A stretch of DNA of 46,300 bases from CAYRZL01 sp964428795 (GTDB taxonomy: Bacteria; Bacillota; Clostridia; Lachnospirales; Lachnospiraceae), in NCBI GenBank assembly GCA_964428795.1, contig CAYRZL010000010.1, positions 1 to 46,300 of the forward strand, given 5' to 3'. A program made the position numbers and the translations under genes. This document shows, in pieces, positions 17,017 through 23,986 of this stretch. The notes beneath the pieces were generated by a model. The model did no database searches, was not told where the DNA came from, and saw nothing but the letters and a program-made list of their open reading frames with translations. Every line of letters starts with the position of its first letter. Within the stretch, counting starts at the first letter, position 1.

Positions 17017-18777
17017 ATGAACATGCGTAGAACAAAAATTGTATGCACATTAGGACCTGCAACAGATTCTGAGGAGATTTTGAAGTCTCTCATGATGGAA
17101 GGAATGAATGTGGCGCGTTTTAACTTTTCTCATGGTACACATGAAGAACAGAAGGCAAGACGGGACATGTTAGAGCGGCTGCGAAATGAATTGGATATGC
17201 CTGTTGCAGCTTTGATGGATACGAAAGGACCGGAGATCCGTCTGGGAAATCTGAAGGATGGAAAAGCCTATCTGGAGCAGGGACAGCTTCTGACTCTGAC
17301 TACCGAAGATATTCTTGGGGATAATGAGCGTGTGTCTATTACGTATAAGGATCTGATCAAAGATGTCAATGTGGGAACACGGATTCTCATTGACGACGGT
17401 CTTATTGAGATGGAAGTGACGGAGCTGACGGAGACGGATATTATCTGCCGCGTAAAAAATGACGGACAGATTTCCAACCATAAGGGAGTCAATGTACCGA
17501 ATACGGAGCTTTCCATGCCATATATCAGCGAGGCAGACCGTTCCGATATTCTTTTTGGTATCGAGCAGGGCTTTGATTTTATTGCGGCATCCTTTGTAAG
17601 AACAGCGGAGGATGTGCTGGAGATCCGGAAGATCTTTGAAGAATATGATTGCAGGGACATGAATATTATCGCAAAGATCGAGAATAAACAGGGTGTGGAT
17701 AATATTGATGAGATCATCCGCGTATCTGACGGTATTATGGTAGCCCGGGGTGATATGGGTGTTGAGATTCCTCTTGAGGAGGTGCCTGTCATCCAGAAAA
17801 TGATCATTGAAAAAGTATACAATGCAGGAAAAGTAGTCATTACTGCTACGCAGATGCTGGATTCCATGATGAAGAATCCGCGCCCTACCCGTGCGGAAGC
17901 TACGGATGTTGCAAATGCGATTTATGACGGAACGAGCGCAATTATGCTGTCCGGTGAGACTGCGGCGGGAATGTATCCGGTGGAAGCATTAAAGACGATG
18001 GTGAAGATTGCTCTTCGCACTGAGGAGGATATCAATTATGCGGCCCGCATGAGAAAACGGGATATTATGATAAACCCGGATATTACAAATGCGATTTCTC
18101 ATGCGACCTGTACCACAGCTACGGATCTGAATGCAGCAGCAATCATTACGGTTACAAATTCCGGCGGAACTGCCAGAATGGTTTCAAAATACCGTCCGGG
18201 TTGTCCGATCATTAGCTGCAGCATGTATAAAAATGTCTGCCGACAATTGAATTTGTCCTGGGGTGTGACTCCGATTTTAGTGGATTTTCGCGACAATGCG
18301 GAAGATCTGTTTGAACATGCGGTAGAGCAGGCAGAGAAATATGGACTGGTATCTCAGGGAGAGATCGTTGTTATTACAGCAGGCATTCCTCTGGGGGTAT
18401 CCGGAACGACAAATATGATCAAGGTACATGTGGCAGGTCATATTCTGATTACCGGAAAAGGTCTGAACGACCAGAGTATTTCCGGGAACCTGTGCGTATG
18501 CAATGATGTGGAGGAGCTTCGGAAGAATTTCAAAGAGGGCGATATCATTGTATGTAAGGATACCAGCAATGATATGATGCCGCAGCTTCGCAAAGCTGCC
18601 GGTTTGATCGTAGAGGCAGAAAGCACCGGTTCTCATGCGGCTATCGTGGGACTTAGTCTGAATCTGCCGATGATCATGGGCGCAAAAAATGCAGTGCAGA
18701 TTTTAAAGACCGGTGCGTATGTAACTTTAGATGGAAAACAGGGAGTAGTGAGCTGTAATACAAGTGAAGTGGTATAG
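17017..18777 (+). CDS. pyk: Pyruvate kinase with extra C-terminal PEP-utilising domain
   Basis: 586 residues, longer than the roughly 470 of the basic enzyme. It begins MRRTKIVCTLGPATDS after two residues, and has the barrel and B domain with MDTKGPEIR, the active-site segment IIAKIENKQGV, VARGDMGVEIP and ATQMLDSM. The extra domain (about 475-586) resembles the mobile phosphohistidine domain of PEP synthase and PPDK, with STGSHAAIVG and His540 in the usual place. Known: this long form is common in Bacilli and Clostridia. It catalyses the last ATP-yielding step of glycolysis. The following gene overlaps its end by 14 bases. Confidence 0.96.
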   Translation: MNMRRTKIVCTLGPATDSEEILKSLMMEGMNVARFNFSHGTHEEQKARRDMLERLRNELDMPVAALMDTKGPEIRLGNLKDGKAYLEQGQLLTLTTEDILGDNERVSITYKDLIKDVNVGTRILIDDGLIEMEVTELTETDIICRVKNDGQISNHKGVNVPNTELSMPYISEADRSDILFGIEQGFDFIAASFVRTAEDVLEIRKIFEEYDCRDMNIIAKIENKQGVDNIDEIIRVSDGIMVARGDMGVEIPLEEVPVIQKMIIEKVYNAGKVVITATQMLDSMMKNPRPTRAEATDVANAIYDGTSAIMLSGETAAGMYPVEALKTMVKIALRTEEDINYAARMRKRDIMINPDITNAISHATCTTATDLNAAAIITVTNSGGTARMVSKYRPGCPIISCSMYKNVCRQLNLSWGVTPILVDFRDNAEDLFEHAVEQAEKYGLVSQGEIVVITAGIPLGVSGTTNMIKVHVAGHILITGKGLNDQSISGNLCVCNDVEELRKNFKEGDIIVCKDTSNDMMPQLRKAAGLIVEAESTGSHAAIVGLSLNLPMIMGAKNAVQILKTGAYVTLDGKQGVVSCNTSEVV

Positions 18778-19660
18778 AAAAGTAAAAAGACATAAAAATA
18801 CGATCTGCCTTACCCTTTTGCTGGGAGCTGCTGTTTTTCTGCTGGGGGCATTTGTGCTCATAAAGGTGCAGTCACAGAATACTGCTCCATCCGGGAACGA
18901 CGGTTCCGGAGAAGCGGGGGTAAGCAGACTATTTGAAGTGTTTTTTGGTGCGGAAGAAAAAGAAAAATTAAAACAGGCGTCAGAACAGGACGGTTCCCAG
19001 AAAGAACAACTGAATGGTCTGGTGATTTCCGATAATGAAATTTATACATTTCTGCAGGGACCGATAGCATGGGAAACACAGGTGCCCTGGTCTGGGAAAT
19101 GGTGTGAGATCGAGGTGGAGGGCAATCCCTTTGGTGGGTTCGGATGTGGTTTTTGCTGTATGGCAAATATTTACAGTACTCTGTCTGAATACGAATGTTC
19201 TCCCTCCGACATCTATCTGTATTCTATGGAGGCAACAGATTATGTCCCAACCGGGGCAGTTGGAGCTATTGACTGGGAGCAGATGCTGGATGTATTAAAG
19301 CAGGTTGGGATGGAATGTGAATTGTGCTTAAAGCCGGATACTTATGAAGAATTTCAGCATCAGATGGAAGAATCACCTACAGCGATCGTACTGGTTTCCA
19401 GTACGGATGATGATTTCTTCTGGACCGATACAGCAGGTCATTATGTAAATATCTGGAAGTATGATGCATCCGATGATACGGTAATGGTGGCGGAGCCGGG
19501 AAGCCCGGAAAATAACAGGACCAGAATCCCCCTTCGCTATGTGTATGACGCTTTGAAAACCATCAGCTCCTATCAGTATTTGAAGGTAGACGGGTATTTA
19601 GCGGAAGCAAATAACTGGAAATGGGATGGCATTGATGATAACTGGGTATCACCCTGGTAA
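18764..19660 (+). CDS. Membrane-anchored C39-like cysteine peptidase
   Basis: 298 residues with a GTG start inside the end of pyk. No strong ribosome site is seen, so translation may be coupled. One N-terminal membrane helix (TICLTLLLGAAVFLLGAFVLI, about 12-35) is followed by an extracellular part. The peptidase_C39_2-like core has Cys128 in GFGCGFCCMANIY and His226 in DTAGHYVNIWKYD. Known: such proteins are extracellular papain-fold peptidases or bacteriocin-leader-like peptidases; substrates are unknown. Its stop codon (19658-19660) lies in the first bases of a dispersed repeat element. Confidence 0.75.
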   Translation: MKWYRKVKRHKNTICLTLLLGAAVFLLGAFVLIKVQSQNTAPSGNDGSGEAGVSRLFEVFFGAEEKEKLKQASEQDGSQKEQLNGLVISDNEIYTFLQGPIAWETQVPWSGKWCEIEVEGNPFGGFGCGFCCMANIYSTLSEYECSPSDIYLYSMEATDYVPTGAVGAIDWEQMLDVLKQVGMECELCLKPDTYEEFQHQMEESPTAIVLVSSTDDDFFWTDTAGHYVNIWKYDASDDTVMVAEPGSPENNRTRIPLRYVYDALKTISSYQYLKVDGYLAEANNWKWDGIDDNWVSPW

Positions 19661-19712
19661 GCGACTATGCTAAGCTCGCCTGCGCCCTGAGGGGCTTGCC
19701 TTGCTAAGCGCC
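19657..19712 (+). repeat. Single copy of the dispersed CTAAGC...GCTAAG repeat
   Basis: GTAAGCGAC at 19657 matches the first bases of the 96-bp unit at 32666. CTAAGC (19670-19675) pairs with GCTAAG (19703-19708) with one A.A mismatch at the third pair, and a G/C-rich inner part contains GCCC/GGGC. It overlaps the TAA of the peptidase gene and ends about 27 bases before the ldcA-like start. Confidence 0.65.
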
Positions 19713-19738
19713 GCTGCATACAAGAAAGGATGAAACAT

Positions 19739-20761
19739 ATGAAATATCCGAAACATTTGCCGGAAGGCGGTACCATTGGTTTTGCAGCGCCTTCTTTTGG
19801 ATGTAATATAGAACCGTATTTGACCTTATTTAAACATGCGCAGAAGAAATTTTCTCATATGGGTTATCAGTTGGATCTGGGTCCGAACTGCTATGAGGGA
19901 AAGGGCATCGGCATCAGCAATACCCCGGAGAAATGCGGGGAAGAGCTGACGGAATATTATTGTTCAAAGAAAAATGATATTCTGATCTCCTGCGGCGGCG
20001 GAGAGCTGATGTGTGAGACCATGGATCATGTGGATTTTGACAGGGTAAAGCAGGCGGAACCGAAGTGGTATATGGGATACTCCGATAATACGAATATGAC
20101 CTTTCTGCTTGCAACCATCTGTGATACGGCATCCATTTACGGTCCTCATGCTGCAGAATTTGGCATGGAACCCTGGCATGCTTCCCTGCAGGATGTTTTT
20201 GACATTCTGACGGGAACAAATACGACTGTGAGCAATTATGATTTATGGGAAAAGGAGTCCATAGAGGATGAAGAGCAGCCCCTTTTGCCCTACAACCTGA
20301 CCGAACCGTTTCAGATTCGGAAGGTGCCGGAGGGAGCCATTCAGATGGAGGGACGTCTGCTGGGAGGCTGTATGGACTGCCTGCGCAATCTGTTAGGTAC
20401 GAATTTCGACCATGTGAAGGAGTTCAATGAGAGGTATAAAGAGGATGGAATCATCTGGTTTCTGGAAGCCTGCGATTTTAACGTACTGGATATTCGCCGG
20501 GCATTGTGGCAAATGGAGCATGCCGGGTGGTTTCAGTATGTGAAGGGATTTATCTTCGGTCGTCCCCGCTGCTACGGTCAGGAGCTGCTTGGGATGGATC
20601 AGTATCTTGCAGTGACCGGGATTCTGGAAAAATATAATGTTCCGATCATTATGGATGTGGATTTGGGACATATGTCACCTATGATGCCCATCGTCTGCGG
20701 CAGCTATGGGATCGTTAAGTCTGAGGAAAATGATATACAGATCGAGATGTTATTCCGTTAG
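19739..20761 (+). CDS. S66 family LD-carboxypeptidase (LdcA/MccF-like)
   Basis: 340 residues. The start at 19739 is preferred since GAAAGG lies 9 bases upstream; the ATG at 19730 overlaps that site. It begins PEGGTIGFAAPSFG, typical of S66. The triad is visible: Ser115 (MGYSDNT), Glu243 (FLEACDFN) and His311 (DLGHMSPMMPI). Known: family members cut the L,D-bond of murein tetrapeptides in recycling, or detoxify microcin C-like compounds; sequence reading alone does not separate the two. No signal peptide, so it is cytoplasmic. Confidence 0.88.
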   Translation: MKYPKHLPEGGTIGFAAPSFGCNIEPYLTLFKHAQKKFSHMGYQLDLGPNCYEGKGIGISNTPEKCGEELTEYYCSKKNDILISCGGGELMCETMDHVDFDRVKQAEPKWYMGYSDNTNMTFLLATICDTASIYGPHAAEFGMEPWHASLQDVFDILTGTNTTVSNYDLWEKESIEDEEQPLLPYNLTEPFQIRKVPEGAIQMEGRLLGGCMDCLRNLLGTNFDHVKEFNERYKEDGIIWFLEACDFNVLDIRRALWQMEHAGWFQYVKGFIFGRPRCYGQELLGMDQYLAVTGILEKYNVPIIMDVDLGHMSPMMPIVCGSYGIVKSEENDIQIEMLFR

Positions 20762-20808
20762 GAATCGGGTGTATATAAAATGTGTTTATATGGAATAGTG
20801 GAAAAGTT

Positions 20809-20849
20809 CTCCGACATATATTGAAGCAATATAGGTCGGAGGCTTTTTT
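20809..20849 (+). terminator. Terminator whose 3' arm contains the next gene's ribosome site
   Basis: CTCCGAC (20809-20815) pairs with GTCGGAG (20835-20841), and inside it TATATTG (20817-20823) pairs with CAATATA (20827-20833), with an AAG loop. GGC and six T follow, ending immediately before the ATG at 20850. The only Shine-Dalgarno of the deacetylase gene, GGAGG (20838-20842), is inside the 3' arm. Confidence 0.88.
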
Positions 20850-21644
20850 ATGTCTGGAGAAAAGAAAAAGCGATTACAGGAACATGTGAGATACAAAATC
20901 CGCAATTCCGTTATTTTCTGTTTATGTGCAGTGGTAGTGTTGGCAGGGCTGGCTTTTTATGTACCGAGAACCGTGACGGTGAGCAGCAGTGTCAATGGAA
21001 GGGAACTTCCCATATATTGTGTACAGACGAATGAAAAGAAGGTTGCCCTGTCATTTGACGCCGCCTGGGGAAATGAGGATACACAAAAAATATTGGATAT
21101 ATTAGAAGAAAAGAATGTGAAGGTCACTTTTTTCATGACAGGGGGATGGGTAGAGAGCTATCCGGACGATGTGAAAGCCATTTACGAGGCGGGACACGAT
21201 CTGGGGAATCACAGCGAAAATCATAAAAATATGAGCCAGCTCTCCGATGCGGAGATTACAGAAGAATTGATGAAGGTGCATGAGAAGGTGAAAGAAATCA
21301 CCGGTTATGATATGTTTTTGTTCCGTCCGCCCTACGGAGACTATGACAATGAGGTAGTTACAGTAGCAAAGGCGAACAATTATTACAGTATACAGTGGGA
21401 TGTAGACAGTCTGGATTGGAAGGATTACGGTGTGGATTCCATCATTGATACCGTATGTAATCATAAACATTTAGGGAACGGTTCCATTATTCTATGTCAC
21501 AATGGAGCAAAGTATACTGCGGAGGCATTGAGTACTTTGATTGACAATTTACGGAATCAGGGATATGAGATCGTGCCTGTTTCCCAACTGATTATTCGTG
21601 ACAATTATCACATGGATGCACAGGGACGGCAGATACCGGATTAG
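20850..21644 (+). CDS. Polysaccharide deacetylase, sporulation PdaB-like
   Basis: 264 residues. There is a cytoplasmic basic start, one membrane helix (SVIFCLCAVVVLAGLAFYVP, about 20-40) and an extracellular NodB domain: motif 1 SFDAAWG (Asp70), motif 2 GNHSENH (His121, His125), motif 3 RPPYGDYD, motif 4 WDVDSLDW and motif 5 ILCHNG. The SFDAAWGNEDTQ form is what I associate with the PdaB sporulation deacetylases. Role: removal of acetyl groups from peptidoglycan or a related glycan. The ribosome site is buried in the terminator hairpin upstream. Next to the LD-carboxypeptidase gene, it suggests a wall-modification pair. Confidence 0.85.
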   Translation: MSGEKKKRLQEHVRYKIRNSVIFCLCAVVVLAGLAFYVPRTVTVSSSVNGRELPIYCVQTNEKKVALSFDAAWGNEDTQKILDILEEKNVKVTFFMTGGWVESYPDDVKAIYEAGHDLGNHSENHKNMSQLSDAEITEELMKVHEKVKEITGYDMFLFRPPYGDYDNEVVTVAKANNYYSIQWDVDSLDWKDYGVDSIIDTVCNHKHLGNGSIILCHNGAKYTAEALSTLIDNLRNQGYEIVPVSQLIIRDNYHMDAQGRQIPD

Positions 21645-21661
21645 AGAATTGTTATGAAAAG

Positions 21662-21701
21662 GTGTGAAAAATGTAAAAAAAGTGTGAAAAATGTAAAAAA
21701 T
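21662..21701 (+). repeat. Two direct 20-bp repeats in the gap before the lysozyme-like gene
   Basis: GTGTGAAAAATGTAAAAAA occurs at 21662 and 21682 with a 20-base period. The rest of the gap (21645-21793) is A/T-rich and contains TTGACC at about 21733 but no well-spaced -10 that I trust. Confidence 0.6.
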
Positions 21702-21793
21702 GGTATGATAATCTGAATATATGTGTTATGATTGACCCAAATTATCAAAAAAATGTAACAAATTTTTAATATATTTTTACAAAGGAGGAAAGT

Positions 21794-23155
21794 ATGGATA
21801 TACAAGGAAAGATATGGAAGTGTATTTCCGGTATGCTGATTATAGCGATGGCATTTACCTGTGTCCCGGCTGTGTCATTTGCTGAAGAATACGCCGCAAG
21901 CGAAAATGCAGCGGACACGGAAGTTATAAATACAGAAGATGTCGGTTCAGTGGAGGAAGATACAGAGGCGTTTCAGGGAATCCTTCCGGCAATCGGCGTG
22001 GCGGATGAATGGTCGGAATTATTGCAGTCCAGCTATAAATACAAATCCCAGAATGAATCGGTCATTATTGAATTCCTGGTAAAAAATGTGGGATTGAATT
22101 ATGCGGCCGCATGCGGCGTTCTGGCAAATATATATTATGAATCTGCCGTAGATGAGAATGCTATGGGAGATTACAGAGAGGCATCCGAAAAATATGAGAC
22201 GTCCGGCTATACCAGCTACGGGATCTGTCAGTGGCATGACGTTTCTACAGGGTCAGGACGCTGGACAAATTTGAAAAATTATTGTAAGAAGAACGGGTAT
22301 GACGATACGAGCCTTACCGGTCAGCTGTATTTTTTAAAGTATGAGCTTGAGACGTCCTACAAGAGTACATTAAATTATCTGAAAACAGTCAGCAATACAC
22401 AGCAGGGGGCATATGACGCCGCTTATTACTGGTGCGTACATTTTGAAGTTCCGGCGGATAAAGAAAACGTCGGGGTGACAAGGGGCAATTATGCAAAAAA
22501 TACCTATTGGTCAAAATACATAAATCTTCCTGTGAGCAATGTGATCCCGGGGACGGTGGTGAAGCTTTCCAACGGAAAATGGTATTACTGTGTTGACGGT
22601 GAGGTAGACTATACTTATACGGGAGTTGCGAAAAATTCCAAAGGCTGGTGGCGCATCGTAAAGGGCGAATTAGACTGGAACTGCAACAGTGTAGAACAAA
22701 ACGCAAAGGGCTGGTGGTATATCGTAGGCGGAAAAGTACAGTTTGACTACACCGGCGTGGCAAATTATGCGAATAAGAATGGCTGGTGGTATATTAAGAA
22801 CGGAAAAGTAGATTTTACCGCAAATACCGTGGCAAAAAATAAGAATGGCTGGTGGTATGTGACAGGCGGAAAAGTGCAGTTTGGCTACACCGGTGTGGCA
22901 AATTATGCGAATAAAAATGGCTGGTGGTATATCAAGAACGGAAAAGTGGATTTTACCGCAAATACCGTGGCAAAGAATAAAAATGGCTGGTGGTATGTCA
23001 AGAATGGAAAGGTTGATTTTAACTACACAGGCATTGCAAGTAACAAATTTGGTACCTGGTACATAAAAAAAGGAAAAGTAGACTTTAGTTATACCGGAAC
23101 TTATAAAACCGGCGGAAAGACTTACAAGGTTGTCAAAGGGAAAGTGAATGTCTGA
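21794..23155 (+). CDS. Secreted phage-lysozyme-like protein with WWY cell-wall repeats
   Basis: 453 residues with AAGGAGGAAAGT upstream. A signal peptide ends near VSFAEE. An acidic linker follows. A domain like phage tail lysozyme (about 85-240) has YAAACGVLANIYYESAVDEN, with Glu in the usual catalytic place, then SYGICQWHD and GQLYFLKYELE. From about 250 to the end there are about nine repeats of roughly 20 residues around NGWWYIKNGKVDF and GWWYVTGGKVQFGYTG. These resemble cell-wall or choline-binding-type repeats. One 46-residue block (138 bp) is duplicated almost exactly, at about 22771 and 22909. Inferred role: peptidoglycan hydrolase bound to the cell surface. Confidence 0.85.
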   Translation: MDIQGKIWKCISGMLIIAMAFTCVPAVSFAEEYAASENAADTEVINTEDVGSVEEDTEAFQGILPAIGVADEWSELLQSSYKYKSQNESVIIEFLVKNVGLNYAAACGVLANIYYESAVDENAMGDYREASEKYETSGYTSYGICQWHDVSTGSGRWTNLKNYCKKNGYDDTSLTGQLYFLKYELETSYKSTLNYLKTVSNTQQGAYDAAYYWCVHFEVPADKENVGVTRGNYAKNTYWSKYINLPVSNVIPGTVVKLSNGKWYYCVDGEVDYTYTGVAKNSKGWWRIVKGELDWNCNSVEQNAKGWWYIVGGKVQFDYTGVANYANKNGWWYIKNGKVDFTANTVAKNKNGWWYVTGGKVQFGYTGVANYANKNGWWYIKNGKVDFTANTVAKNKNGWWYVKNGKVDFNYTGIASNKFGTWYIKKGKVDFSYTGTYKTGGKTYKVVKGKVNV

Positions 23156-23167
23156 TGAAGTAGAAGT

Positions 23168-23249
23168 AACAGTTCAGCACATAGCATATCGCACATTTTC
23201 ATTCATGCGGGCATGATTCGTCTGTGCGATACGCTATGGCTGAACTGTT
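23168..23249. terminator. Long composite hairpin between convergent genes
   Basis: AACAGTTCAGC (23168-23178) pairs perfectly with GCTGAACTGTT (23239-23249). Inside, CATAGC pairs with GCTATG, ATCGCACA with TGTGCGAT, and TCATGC with GCATGA at the tip. It spans 82 bases between the lysozyme-like gene (+) and trxA (-), only 3 bases past the trxA stop. No clean T-run is present on either side. Confidence 0.75.
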
Positions 23250-23252
23250 GCA

Positions 23253-23567
23253 CTATTTTGCGCTTTCGATCAGTGCCAGAATCTGCTCTTTGCTCTGGTA
23301 GCCCACTGCGGTGGCTTTGCATTCACCGCCCGCAAATACTTTTAATGTGGGGATAGCAGAGATACCGTATTTTTGGGAAAGCTCCATCTCCTCATCCACA
23401 TTCACTTTTCCAACTATATAATCGGTTGCCTCGTTTGACAGTTCTTCCACGATGGGAGCGATCATTTTACAGGGACCGCACCAGGTAGCCCAGAAATCCA
23501 GGAGCACCGGTTTATCACTTTTTAAAACTTCAGATTCAAAGTTTGCAGATGTAATCGTTTTTGCCAT
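23253..23567 (-). CDS. trxA: Thioredoxin
   Basis: 104 residues, standard size. Active site WCGPCKM with Cys30 and Cys33, the cis-proline segment GISAIPTLKVF, and the C-terminal helix KEQILALIESAK. AGGAGG precedes the ATG with correct spacing on the minus strand. It is a cytoplasmic disulfide reductant. It is a single-gene unit with its own promoter, divergent from the valS leader. No thioredoxin reductase gene is adjacent. Confidence 0.96.
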   Translation of the reverse strand: MAKTITSANFESEVLKSDKPVLLDFWATWCGPCKMIAPIVEELSNEATDYIVGKVNVDEEMELSQKYGISAIPTLKVFAGGECKATAVGYQSKEQILALIESAK

Positions 23568-23599
23568 AATAAAACCTCCTGTTTGTACTTATAAAATAG

Positions 23600-23627
23600 A
23601 GTATATCACAATCGCCGGATTTTACAA
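23600..23627 (-). promoter_or_regulatory. SigA-type promoter for trxA
   Basis: On the minus strand: TTGTAA (23627-23622), 16 bases, TATACT (23605-23600), about 33 bases before the trxA ATG. Confidence 0.65.
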
Positions 23628-23639
23628 TTTAAATTTTGC

Positions 23640-23668
23640 TTGACATTTCAGTTTTCTTTCTCTATGAT
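23640..23668 (+). promoter_or_regulatory. SigA-type promoter for the valS leader
   Basis: TTGACA (23640-23645), 17 bases, TATGAT (23663-23668), directly upstream of the T-box leader. Confidence 0.8.
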
Positions 23669-23675
23669 TAAATAA

Positions 23676-23960
23676 GTTAAGTTTAAAAGCGTTGAAAAAG
23701 AGGAGTACATGTGAAGGTTTCCCAGAGAGAGTACCTCATCGGCTGGAAGGGTATTTGTGTACGGACACATGGAAGGTAGCTTTGGAGCTGAATTGCTGAA
23801 GTCAGCGGATGTGTAGGTGATTCCGGTCATTCCACGTTACGGATATTGAGGTGTGAGGCAGACGCCCCGGAACATTTTGCGGAAAGTGATGTTGTCTCAT
23901 ATGAAAAAAGGTGGTACCGCGATACGTCGCCCTTTGCAGAAATGCGAAGGGCTTTTTTAA
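23676..23960 (+). promoter_or_regulatory. T-box riboswitch (tRNA-Val sensing) of valS
   Basis: The leader has the Stem I features AGTA and CAGAGAGAG followed by GGCTGGAA. The likely specifier is GUA at 23776-23778, in GAAGGTAGCTTTGGAG. The T-box sequence AAGGTGGTACCGCG lies at 23908-23921; its variable base T would pair with an A discriminator. The terminator GCCCTT (23929-23934) with AAGGGC (23947-23952) and six T follows. Uncharged tRNA-Val would stabilise the antiterminator and allow valS expression. The specifier call rests on position and on GUA being a valine codon. Confidence 0.93.
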
Positions 23961-23986
23961 TAGAAAAAAGAACAGGAGAGATCATC

